Shown: piece by piece, positions 7,503 through 13,544 of the stretch
How the letters are laid out: each line of letters begins with the position of its first letter
Numbering within the stretch: the stretch's first letter is position 1
NCBI GenBank assembly: GCA_038236005.1
Contig: JBBSTI010000027.1
Coordinates: 1-30,129, forward strand
DNA from: CANKBT01 sp038236005
GTDB lineage: Bacteria > Actinomycetota > Actinomycetes > Mycobacteriales > SCTD01
Direction: 5' to 3'
DNA length: 30,129 nucleotides
Made by a program: the position numbers and the translations under genes
The notes under the pieces: model-generated
Databases searched by the model: none
What the model was told of the DNA's origin: nothing
What the model saw: the letters and a program-made list of their open reading frames with translations, nothing else

Positions 7503-7612
7503 GGATGCTTGAGCACCCACCTCTGCAGCCCGCCGCCGTGGAACCCCCAGGAAGACGAGTATTCGCACCTCCGTCCGGTCCTGCGACCGCAAGGTGGGTG
7601 CCCAAGCATCCG
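7503..7612. mobile_element. MITE-like element, 110 bp, with 20-bp terminal inverted repeats and 7-bp direct repeats
   Basis: Bases 7503-7522 and 7592-7611 are inverted repeats matching at 19 of 20 positions (GGATGCTTGAGCACCCACCT against its complement with one change). Immediately outside are direct repeats GTCAGGT at 7496-7502 and 7613-7619, as expected for a target-site duplication; on the right there is one extra base before the repeat. No coding sequence is inside. It lies in the divergent region between ligC and the DoxX-like gene, so it could instead be a regulatory cruciform, but the flanking repeats favour transposition. The mobilising transposase is not in the window. Confidence 0.6.
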
Positions 7613-7647
7613 GTCAGGTCTCCCAGCGATGGGGGAGAGTCGAGGGC

Positions 7648-8022
7648 ATGTCACGGCTGCGCACGGCTTCTCCGTACGTCCTGGGGGTCGGTCTGGTGCT
7701 CGCCGGGCTGAACCACTTCGTGAATGCAGGCTTCTACGAGCCGATGATCCCCGGCTGGCTCGGGTCGCCGCGCTTCTGGGTCGTGAGCAGCGGGTTCGTC
7801 GAGATCGGGGTCGGCGGGCTGATCCTGCCCCGGCGCACGAGGGTGCGCGGCGCGACGCTGGCCGTGCTCCTGCTGATCGCGGTCTTCCCGGGCAACCTGA
7901 CACAGGCTCTGCACGCCGAGGGCGGCGTGGAGCGCACCATCACCTACCTGCGGCTGCCCCTTCAGGTGCCGTTGATCTGGTGGGCGTTCAGCGTCCGCCG
8001 GGATGCGAGACTCGCCCGATGA
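7648..8022 (+). CDS. DoxX-like small integral membrane protein
   Basis: This 124-residue protein has four predicted membrane helices (YVLGVGLVLAGLNHF, FWVVSSGFVEIGVGGLIL, ATLAVLLLIAVFPGNL and LPLQVPLIWWAFSV). The conserved features of this DoxX-like group are visible: GLNHFVNAGFYEPMIP after helix 1, FVEIGVGG in helix 2, FPGNL and RLPLQVPLIWW. The function of the group is poorly known; some members are linked to redox or stress. I chose ATG 7648, preceded by GGAGAG, over an upstream frame that runs through the inverted-repeat element. Its stop overlaps the ATG of a second, collapsed DoxX-like copy in ATGA. Confidence 0.85.
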   Translation: MSRLRTASPYVLGVGLVLAGLNHFVNAGFYEPMIPGWLGSPRFWVVSSGFVEIGVGGLILPRRTRVRGATLAVLLLIAVFPGNLTQALHAEGGVERTITYLRLPLQVPLIWWAFSVRRDARLAR

Positions 8023-8170
8023 ACCGAGGCGACGCGCTGGCCGGGCTCCTGGCAACCTGCAGATGCTCCGGGTCGCCCGCGGGTCGCCCGCCCGCGTGGT
8101 GATGGCCGCACGGCTGCCGCTGCAGGTGCCGCTGGTGCGCTGGGCGGTGGACGTACGAGCGGCCTCGTGA
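8019..8170 (+). pseudogene. Second DoxX-like gene reduced to its two ends by an internal deletion
   Basis: The ATG at 8019 overlaps the preceding stop (ATGA) and reads MNRGDALAGLL, a start typical of this family. The sequence then jumps. In another frame, from about 8045 to the TGA at 8168-8170, it reads PGNLQM, later GSPARVVMAARLPLQVPLVR, then WAVDVRAAS. That is the family's C-terminal end and is similar to RLPLQVPLIWWAFSVRR of the intact neighbour. About 60-70 central residues are missing and the two parts are in different frames. The simplest reading is a tandem pair in which the second copy suffered an internal deletion. Confidence 0.75.
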
Positions 8171-8176
8171 CGGCGG

Positions 8177-8467
8177 GTGCAGGGGGGGCCGCAGCACGAC
8201 CCGGCGGCGAACCTCAGAGCTGCGCTGGAGATGTACGAGGTGGGGGAGGCGATGATGCGCCAGCGGCTCCGACGCGAGAGCCCAAAGGCGTCGCCGGCAC
8301 AGATCGAGGCAGAGATCGACGCGTGGCTTCAGCATCGACCAGGAGCCGAGCACGGCGACTTTCCCGGGGCCCCGCTCGAGCCAGCGCCCGTGAACGGGGT
8401 CGCCGCCGCGGAGCAGCTGACCGGGGTCCTGGTCGCCGGTGGCTACGAGCTCTTGGCCCTGGTCTAG
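8177..8467 (+). pseudogene. MenA-like antitoxin N-terminus fused to a truncated AbiEii/MenT-type toxin
   Basis: The first 65 or so residues (LRAALEMYEVGEAMMRQRLR, then ASPAQIEAEIDAWLQHRPGA, then EHGDFPG) match small proteins encoded just before AbiEii-type nucleotidyltransferase toxins, such as the Rv0078B/MenA2 type. After that the frame enters VAAAEQLTGVLVAGGYELLALV, which looks like the middle of the toxin itself. The toxin start and its catalytic GG...DxD region are absent, so antitoxin and toxin appear fused by a deletion around 8375-8400. The TAG stop lies in the terminal repeat of the inserted element. GTG 8177 has no clear ribosome binding site. A short expressed product is possible but would not be a working pair. 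Confidence 0.65.
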
Positions 8468-8570
8468 GAGACTCCTGAACAAGTCGAAATCCGCTGCGAG
8501 CCCAAGCCTGTGACCTGCGGTTTCTCGTGACGCCGTTGCTGTTATCGGCCGTTATTCAGGAGTCTCCTAG
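8464..8570. mobile_element. MITE-like element, 107 bp, with 16-bp perfect terminal inverted repeats
   Basis: CTAGGAGACTCCTGAA at 8464-8479 is the exact reverse complement of 8555-8570. The ends read CTAG on both sides, which fits a TA or CTAG target duplication as in IS630/mariner or some IS5-type elements. The 75-base interior has no coding capacity. Protein homology runs into the left end and resumes directly after the right end, so the element interrupts a toxin gene. This is strong evidence that it moved in. The parent transposase is not in the window. Confidence 0.8.
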
Positions 8571-8745
8571 CGGCAGGCGGCCGGTCGCCTGGCCACCGTA
8601 CGGATGATCGTGCCCGGCGTAGGCAGGGTTGTCCTCGACGTGCTCGTCGCGTCCGCCGGGATCGAGCCAGAGCTCGTTGCGCGGGCCGAACGGCTTGAGG
8701 TCCTGCCGGGGCTCACGGTCCCGGTCGCGACCGTCGCCGACCTTG
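8571..8745 (+). pseudogene. C-terminal remnant of an AbiEii/MenT-like nucleotidyltransferase toxin
   Basis: Reading directly after the element gives RQAAGRLATVRMIVPG, then VVLDVLVASAGIEPELVARA, then ERLEVLPGLTVPVATV. This is the characteristic second half of small AbiEii-family nucleotidyltransferases (GRLATVR, then VDLLxASSGIEPE, then LPGLTVPVA). Homology stops near 8745, where a different gene remnant begins in another frame; the open frame itself runs on to TGA 8799-8801 as unrelated sequence. The ATG at 8604 is internal to the ancestral gene. With its catalytic half gone, the remnant should be inactive. Confidence 0.7.
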
Positions 8746-9136
8746 TGGTGCTGGCAGGCGTCGGCCGAGCCGGCCCCCACGCCGTCGCAGCCCACCCCTG
8801 AGCAGATCGCCGCCCAGGCTGAGACCGACCAGGCGGCTGCCAAGGCTAAAGCCGCCGACGACCGAGCCGCGGCCGAGAAGAAGGCCGCTGACGATGCAGC
8901 CAAGGCAGAGGCCGCCCGGGTCACCGCCGAGCAGAAGGCTTGCTGAGGACGCAGCCAAGGCCGCCGAGGAGGAGGCCAAGAAGGGCACGGTGTCCCAGCG
9001 CAACGCGTTGCGCTCGGCCGAGTCATACCTTGACTTCCAGGGCTTCTCCCGCAAGGGCCTCATCAAGCAGCTGGAGTTTGAGGGCTACACCGCCGAGCAG
9101 GCCGCGTTCGGGGTTACGAGTACCGGCCTGGGCTAA
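8746..9136 (+). pseudogene. Ltp-family lipoprotein remnant, N-terminus lost and frameshifted
   Basis: The frame around 8752-8946 encodes SAEPAPTPSQPTPEQ, then an Ala/Lys/Glu-rich coiled region (AAKAKAADDRAAAEKKAADD), and stops at TGA 8944-8946. One base on, the coiled region continues (EDAAKAAEEEAKKG) into SQRNALRSAESYLDFQGFSR, then KGLIKQLEFEGYTAEQAAFG, ending GVTSTGLG and TAA at 9134-9136. That last block is the repeat of Ltp/host-cell-surface lipoproteins. Removing one T near 8940 restores the frame, so this is a +1 frameshift. The signal peptide and lipobox are missing at the left junction with the toxin remnant. Ltp proteins of some phages block DNA entry by other phages; this copy cannot be exported as it stands. 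Confidence 0.75.
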
Positions 9137-9202
9137 TCGCTCGCTGGTTGTCTCAACTGCACGGCGTTGTGCAGCGAGGAAAGGCGCTCGCTGCTCTCAC
9201 CT

Positions 9203-9225
9203 CCCGCCAGCAGGCAACTGGCGGG
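9203..9225. terminator. GC-rich hairpin after the decayed block
   Basis: CCCGCCAG and CTGGCGGG form a perfect 8-bp stem around a 7-base loop. It lies between convergent units (the lipoprotein remnant and the deaminase gene) and has no T-tract. It may act as a terminator for either direction, as such stems often do in GC-rich actinobacteria. The rest of 9137-9367 holds no gene that I can support. Confidence 0.4.
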
Positions 9226-9367
9226 GGGCTGCTCTGTCTCCCCTCTCGGCCGAATGGGGCCTGACAGGCGAACGGGATCGGTCACCCCGCCGGTTCCTCG
9301 ACCTCGACGCTGTCGTCACCGACGCGGTCCGGGCTGCCGACCGCTGAGGAGCCATCTGGCGTGGGCT

Positions 9368-9724
9368 TCAGGGGAGCTGTTCGACGCCGGCAACACGCAG
9401 CCCGCCGGCCAGGTGCAGCACCCGTACGCCGGGGGCGTGGACGAGCAGAGCGTCCCGGCAGTCCGGGCACGGGGTCTGCACCGTGGTGGTGTCGGCGCCG
9501 GTGTGCCGGACCGCGACCAGGGTGATCGGGACGGAACCGGCCGCGAGCACCACGGCGAGCGCCGCCGGTTCGGGGCACCGATCGCCAAGGGCAACCGCCG
9601 TGACGACCTCGCCCGTCCGGGTCCGGACCGCGCAGGCACGAGGGTGCGCGACCGGGTCACCACCCCGGCGCAGCGCGCGGACGGCCTCGCCGACCAGCTC
9701 CAGCTCCGGGGTGGTCGGCCGCAC
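9368..9724 (-). CDS. Cytidine deaminase-like zinc protein
   Basis: This 118-residue protein has the cytidine-deaminase zinc signature in a shortened form. RCPEPAAL supplies one Cys and the Glu of the C/H-x-E motif, and TPCPDCRDAL supplies the PCxxC pair. It starts at GTG 9724, two bases after the stop of the phosphotransferase, so translation is likely coupled. The N-terminal part (TPELELVGEAVRALRRGG) is the usual helical start. Deaminases of this size act on cytidine, blasticidin S or related aminopyrimidines; the substrate is not evident. The gene is easily missed because a longer overlapping frame runs through it from the upstream gene. Confidence 0.75.
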   Translation of the reverse strand: MRPTTPELELVGEAVRALRRGGDPVAHPRACAVRTRTGEVVTAVALGDRCPEPAALAVVLAAGSVPITLVAVRHTGADTTTVQTPCPDCRDALLVHAPGVRVLHLAGGLRVAGVEQLP

Positions 9725-9726
9725 CG

Positions 9727-10782
9727 CTACTGCAGCTCGCCCGAGGCGAGCGTCAGGCGACCCAGCTCGGTGAGCGGGCCGATCGAGCGCTCCAGCCCCT
9801 CGAACCCGGAGCCGACCATGGATCCGCCGGCCACCCGGGCGACGATCCCGGCGACGACGACGGCCAGCTTGTAGAAGCCGAAGGCCTGCGCCCAGGGCAG
9901 GGCCGAGAGGTCGGCGCCGGTGCGGGCGGCGTACAGCTGGGCGATCTCGGCCCGGGTCGGGAAGCCCTCGAGCGCGGTCGCGGACTCGACGACGGTCGAG
10001 CCGTCGCGCAGGCCGCCGGCGTCGCCGGCCTCGCGCCAGTAGACCAGCAGCAGCCCGAGGTCGGCGATCGGGTCGCCGAGGGTCGACATCTCCCAGTCGA
10101 GCACCGCCGCGACACGCCCGGGGGTCTGCGGGTCGAGCATCGTGTTGTCGAGCCGGTAGTCGCCGTGCACGATCCCGGTGCGGGCGGTCGTGGGGACGCT
10201 GGTCATCAGGTCCTGGGACAGCCGATCGAGCGCTTCGTGGCCGTCGATCCGGGTCGCCTCCCACTGCTTGCCCCAACGACGGACCTGCCGCTCGAGGTAG
10301 CCGTCCGGGCGACCGAACGTGTCCAGCCCCACCGACGCCGGGTCGACCTGGTGCAGGTCGGCCAGCACGGAGACGAGCCCCTCGCCGACCGCCCGCCGCT
10401 CGGTCGGGCTGTCGGCGTAGCCGGCGGGCAGCGTCTCCCGGCAGATCAGGCCGTCTATGCGTTCCATCACGTAGAACCGCTGGCCGAGCAGCTCCGGGTC
10501 GTCGCAGAAGGCGTACATCTCGGGCACCGGTACGGCGGTGCCGGAGAGCGCTGCCATCACGGTGTGCTCGCGGCGCATGTCGTGGGCGCTCGGCAGGATG
10601 TTGCCGAGCGGCGGGCGACGCAGCACCACGGACCTGGTGCCCGAGGTGACCGCGTAGGTCAGGTTGCTCTTGCCGCCCGAGATGAGCTCGACCGTGCAGT
10701 CGGCCCAGCTCGGGTCGTCAAGGGCCTTGGCGAGGAAGGGGCCGACGACCGACGGGTCGGCGCCCTGAGTGGTGGAGGTCAC
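9727..10782 (-). CDS. APH-type phosphotransferase family protein (ACAD10/FadE36-like)
   Basis: This 351-residue aminoglycoside-phosphotransferase-fold kinase has GKSNLTYAV in the N-lobe and the catalytic loop GIVHGDYRLDNTML. VLDWEMSTLGDP follows, carrying the metal-binding Asp. This subgroup is usually found with acyl-CoA metabolism (ACAD10-like; mycobacterial FadE36) and is thought to phosphorylate hydroxyacyl or small-molecule substrates; antibiotic resistance is less likely. I chose GTG 10782 because VTSTTQGADPSVVGPF begins the conserved region and TATGTT lies six bases upstream. It heads a two-gene unit with the deaminase-like gene and diverges from the potassium channel. Confidence 0.9.
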   Translation of the reverse strand: MTSTTQGADPSVVGPFLAKALDDPSWADCTVELISGGKSNLTYAVTSGTRSVVLRRPPLGNILPSAHDMRREHTVMAALSGTAVPVPEMYAFCDDPELLGQRFYVMERIDGLICRETLPAGYADSPTERRAVGEGLVSVLADLHQVDPASVGLDTFGRPDGYLERQVRRWGKQWEATRIDGHEALDRLSQDLMTSVPTTARTGIVHGDYRLDNTMLDPQTPGRVAAVLDWEMSTLGDPIADLGLLLVYWREAGDAGGLRDGSTVVESATALEGFPTRAEIAQLYAARTGADLSALPWAQAFGFYKLAVVVAGIVARVAGGSMVGSGFEGLERSIGPLTELGRLTLASGELQ

Positions 10783-10788
10783 CCGGAC

Positions 10789-10794
10789 AACATA
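10789..10794 (-). promoter_or_regulatory. -10-like TATGTT of the phosphotransferase gene (leaderless)
   Basis: On the minus strand TATGTT is followed by six bases and then the GTG at 10782. There is no ribosome binding site. It faces the TACGGT of the divergent channel gene only 21 bases away. Confidence 0.55.
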
Positions 10795-10815
10795 GAGGCA
10801 CCTGCTCGCACCCCG

Positions 10816-10821
10816 TACGGT
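10816..10821 (+). promoter_or_regulatory. -10-like TACGGT of the potassium-channel gene (leaderless)
   Basis: TACGGT is followed by six bases and then GTG at 10828, with no ribosome binding site. An in-frame GTG also lies directly after the hexamer at 10822, but transcription would start after it. Confidence 0.5.
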
Positions 10822-10827
10822 GTGCCG

Positions 10828-11868
10828 GTGGCCCGCCGTCGTCTGCTGGCGGAGCAACCTTTCGCCGCCTCCCCCTCCCTGCACCTGCCGCGCTCGCGGC
10901 GCAGCCCGTTGCTCAGCGTCGTGCGCCGGCTGCTGATCGCGCTGGGCGTGCTGCTCCTGGTGACGCTGTTGGTCTACCTCGACCGGGACGGCTACACCGA
11001 CAACACCGGGCGGCCGATGGGTTGGCTCGACGCGCTCTACTACGCGACGGTGACGCTGTCGACCACCGGCTACGGCGACGTGGTCCCGGCCAGCGAGCAG
11101 GCCCGCCTGGTGAACGTCCTGGCGGTCACGCCGTTGCGCATCCTGTTCCTCATCATCCTGGTCGGCACCACGGTCGAGGTGCTCGCCGAGCGCACCCGCG
11201 ACCAGGTCAAGCAGTCACGCTGGAGGTCGTCCTTGCGCTCCCACACCGTCGTCGTCGGCTATGGCACGAAGGGCCGCAGCGCGGTCGCCGTCCTGGTCGA
11301 GGACGGGGCCGACCCCGCCCAGTTCATCGCGGTCGACACCGTGCAGGCCCACATCGACGAGGCGACCGCCGACGGTCTCGCGGCCATCCTCGGCGACGGC
11401 ACGCGCAGCCAGGTGCTCGCGCAGGCGCAGGTCGCCACCGCCCGTCGGATCATCATCGCGGTGCCGCGGGACGACACCGCCGTGCTCACCACGCTGACGG
11501 CGCGGGCGGCGAACCGGACGGCTCGGCTGGTCGTCGCCGTGCGAGAGGCCGAGAACCTGCCCCTGCTGCAGCAGAGCGGGGCGGACCAGGTCATCGTCAG
11601 CAGCGAGGCCGCGGGCCGGCTACTCGGCGTCGGGGTCGCCTCCCCGGCGACCGGCGAGGTGCTCGCGGACCTGCTGCAGCCCGGCAAGGGCCTGGAGCTG
11701 GCGACCCGTCGGGTCACCGACGCCGAGATCGGCGTGGGCGTCAACGACGTGCCGGAGCGGGTCGTCTCGGTGGTCCGTGCGGGCGAGACGCTCCCGTTCT
11801 CCTCACCCGCGTGCGCGATCCTGAAGAAGGGTGACCTGCTGGTGCACGTCCAGGAGGCGCACGGGTGA
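10828..11868 (+). CDS. Potassium channel with cytoplasmic TrkA-N (RCK) domain
   Basis: This 346-residue protein is a two-helix potassium channel. The first membrane helix is RRLLIALGVLLLVTLLVYL. It is followed by a pore loop with the selectivity filter TTGYGD (about residues 78-83) and a second helix (LRILFLIILVGTTVEVLA). From about residue 140 an RCK/TrkA-N Rossmann domain begins HTVVVGYGTKGRSAVAVL, a slightly altered GxGxxG nucleotide-binding motif. A TrkA-C-like end (GETLPFSSPACAILKKGDLL) closes the protein. Channels of this MthK-like layout gate potassium flow in response to ligands. Its stop overlaps the zapE start in GTGA. Confidence 0.93.
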   Translation: MARRRLLAEQPFAASPSLHLPRSRRSPLLSVVRRLLIALGVLLLVTLLVYLDRDGYTDNTGRPMGWLDALYYATVTLSTTGYGDVVPASEQARLVNVLAVTPLRILFLIILVGTTVEVLAERTRDQVKQSRWRSSLRSHTVVVGYGTKGRSAVAVLVEDGADPAQFIAVDTVQAHIDEATADGLAAILGDGTRSQVLAQAQVATARRIIIAVPRDDTAVLTTLTARAANRTARLVVAVREAENLPLLQQSGADQVIVSSEAAGRLLGVGVASPATGEVLADLLQPGKGLELATRRVTDAEIGVGVNDVPERVVSVVRAGETLPFSSPACAILKKGDLLVHVQEAHG

Positions 11869-12851
11869 CCCTGCGCCTGGTCGACCGCTCACCGCAGGTC
11901 CCCGCCGACACGCTGATCGCCGCGATGGTCCCCCCGCCGGCCTTCGCCCTGGCCCGGTTCGCGACGTACGAGCCCGCCGAGCCCTCCCAGGCCGAGGCCG
12001 TACGGGTGCTGCAGGCTTTCGCGCAAACCCTCGAGCCACCGAAGAAGAAGCTGTTCGGCAAGGCCGAGCGGCCGGGCCGGCCGGGGGTCTACCTGGACGG
12101 CGGCTTCGGGGTCGGCAAGACGCATTTGCTCGCCTCGCTGTGGCACGCCTCCCCGGAGCCGCGGGCGTACGGCACCTTCGTCGAGCTCACCCACCTGGTC
12201 GGGGCACTCGGCTTCGCCGAGACGGTCCAGGCGCTGTCCGGACACCGGCTGGTCGCGATCGACGAGTTCGAGCTGGACGACCCGGGCGACACCGTGCTGG
12301 TCTCGACGCTGCTCGGCCGGCTGGTGGACGCCGGTGTGCGGATCGCAGCCACCTCCAACACGCTGCCCGGCTCGCTCGGCGAAGGCCGGTTTGCGGCAGA
12401 GGACTTCCTGCGGGAGATCCAGGGCCTGTCGGACCGCTTCCAGCCGGTACGGGTGGACGGCGAGGACTACCGGCACCGCGGCCTGCCGGACGCGCCCCCA
12501 CCGGTGACGGCCGAGGAGCTGGCGCGCCGCGCGGAGACCGACGGGGCCTCGCTGGACGAGTTCGACGAGCTGCTGGCCCACCTGGCGACGCTGCACCCCA
12601 GCCGCTACGGCGCCCTGGTCGAGGACGTCTCGCTGGTCTGCCTGTCCGGCGTGCACCCGGTGAATGACCAGGGCGCCGCGCTGCGGCTGGTCGTGCTGGC
12701 CGACCGGCTGTACGACCGGGACGTGCCGGTCGTGGTCTCCGGGGTCGCGCTGGACAAGCTGTTCCCCGACGAGCTGCTCGCCGGCGGCTATCGCAAGAAA
12801 TACCTGCGGACTGTCTCGCGGCTCACCGCCCTGGCCCGTCAGGCAGGTTGA
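11865..12851 (+). CDS. zapE: Cell division protein ZapE (AFG1-like ATPase)
   Basis: This 328-residue P-loop ATPase has Walker A in GGFGVGKTHLL (about residues 79-86), Walker B in LVAIDEFELDD, sensor IAATSN and the Arg of SDRF as a likely arginine finger. ZapE binds the Z ring in E. coli and its mitochondrial relative is AFG1/LACE1. Actinobacterial copies are widespread but little studied. The GTG at 11865 overlaps the upstream channel stop by four bases. The 3' end overlaps the convergent vapC by 13 bases. The length is close to the family norm and nothing is missing. Confidence 0.93.
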   Translation: MTLRLVDRSPQVPADTLIAAMVPPPAFALARFATYEPAEPSQAEAVRVLQAFAQTLEPPKKKLFGKAERPGRPGVYLDGGFGVGKTHLLASLWHASPEPRAYGTFVELTHLVGALGFAETVQALSGHRLVAIDEFELDDPGDTVLVSTLLGRLVDAGVRIAATSNTLPGSLGEGRFAAEDFLREIQGLSDRFQPVRVDGEDYRHRGLPDAPPPVTAEELARRAETDGASLDEFDELLAHLATLHPSRYGALVEDVSLVCLSGVHPVNDQGAALRLVVLADRLYDRDVPVVVSGVALDKLFPDELLAGGYRKKYLRTVSRLTALARQAG

Positions 12852-13264
12852 TCGAGGGTGCCGCGGGGGAGCGCCCAGCGGTGCGGCTGGCCGGTCACGG
12901 TGGCGATCAGCTCGTAGTCGTGGTCGTAGTGCAGGATCTCGAGACCGGCCACCTCCGCGCAGGCCGCGATGAGCAGGTCGGGCAGGCCCACCTCTCGATG
13001 CTGCCCGGTCCGCACGAGCAGGCCCTGTACCTCTCGAGCCCGGTCCAGCACGCGGTGATCCACCCCGGCACGGGGAAGCAGTGACATCCTGCGCACCAGC
13101 TGCTCGTGATCTGAGGCCGTCCGGGCGGCGACCCCGAGCTCCAGCTCCACCAGGGCGCAGGTCCAGGACGTGCCGTCGCGCAGCAGCGGGACGACGACCT
13201 GGCTGACGGCCGGCTGCCGCAGGCGGGACCACACGCTGGTGTCGAGCAGCGACCCGACCGTCAC
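12839..13264 (-). CDS. vapC: VapC-family PIN-domain toxin, intact
   Basis: This 141-residue PIN ribonuclease has all acidic residues: Asp8 in SLLDTSVW, Glu40 in ALVELELG, Asp in GLPDLLIAACAE, and Asp in LHYDHDYELIA. VapC toxins cut tRNA or rRNA when free of antitoxin. I chose the GTG at 13264, which overlaps the antitoxin stop in GTGA, over a GTG three codons upstream. It overlaps the convergent zapE at its 3' end by 13 bases. It contrasts with the broken VapC at 3554-3939, which lacks exactly the first of these residues. Confidence 0.93.
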   Translation of the reverse strand: MTVGSLLDTSVWSRLRQPAVSQVVVPLLRDGTSWTCALVELELGVAARTASDHEQLVRRMSLLPRAGVDHRVLDRAREVQGLLVRTGQHREVGLPDLLIAACAEVAGLEILHYDHDYELIATVTGQPHRWALPRGTLDQPA

Positions 13265-13464
13265 CGCTCCCACAACCGGTCACGGTCGGCGAGCACCTCG
13301 AGGTCCAGGGTGGAGGTCATGAAGTCCAGCAGCTCGAGCCGTTCCACCCGCTCGACCAGCTCTCGCAAGGCCCGGTCGACCGTCTCACGCTTCGTGCGTG
13401 TGCCCAACAGCTGCTGCGCCCGACGTAGAAGATCGTCGTCCAGGTCCACCACAGTTTTGGTCAT
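13261..13464 (-). CDS. vapB: VapB-family antitoxin (ribbon-helix-helix)
   Basis: This 67-residue protein starts MTKTVVDLDDDLLRRAQQLL and continues TKRETVDRALRELVER, a standard ribbon-helix-helix antitoxin of the VapB type. The C-terminal tail (LDLEVLADRDRLWER) should neutralise the toxin. The ATG at 13464 is preceded by TAGGAT six bases upstream and has no ribosome binding site, so the operon is probably leaderless. It is divergent from the DNA ligase gene, and its stop overlaps the vapC start. Confidence 0.9.
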   Translation of the reverse strand: MTKTVVDLDDDLLRRAQQLLGTRTKRETVDRALRELVERVERLELLDFMTSTLDLEVLADRDRLWER

Positions 13465-13470
13465 TCAGAC

Positions 13471-13476
13471 ATCCTA
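13471..13476 (-). promoter_or_regulatory. -10-like TAGGAT of the vapBC operon (leaderless)
   Basis: On the minus strand TAGGAT is followed by six bases and then the ATG at 13464. No ribosome binding site is visible. This is the best match to TANNNT in the window. Confidence 0.6.
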
Positions 13477-13544
13477 GAACCGACCGCCTGGACATCCTCA
13501 GGCCCGAGGCAGCGAGATGCCGCACCGGCCCTGGACAATGGCGC

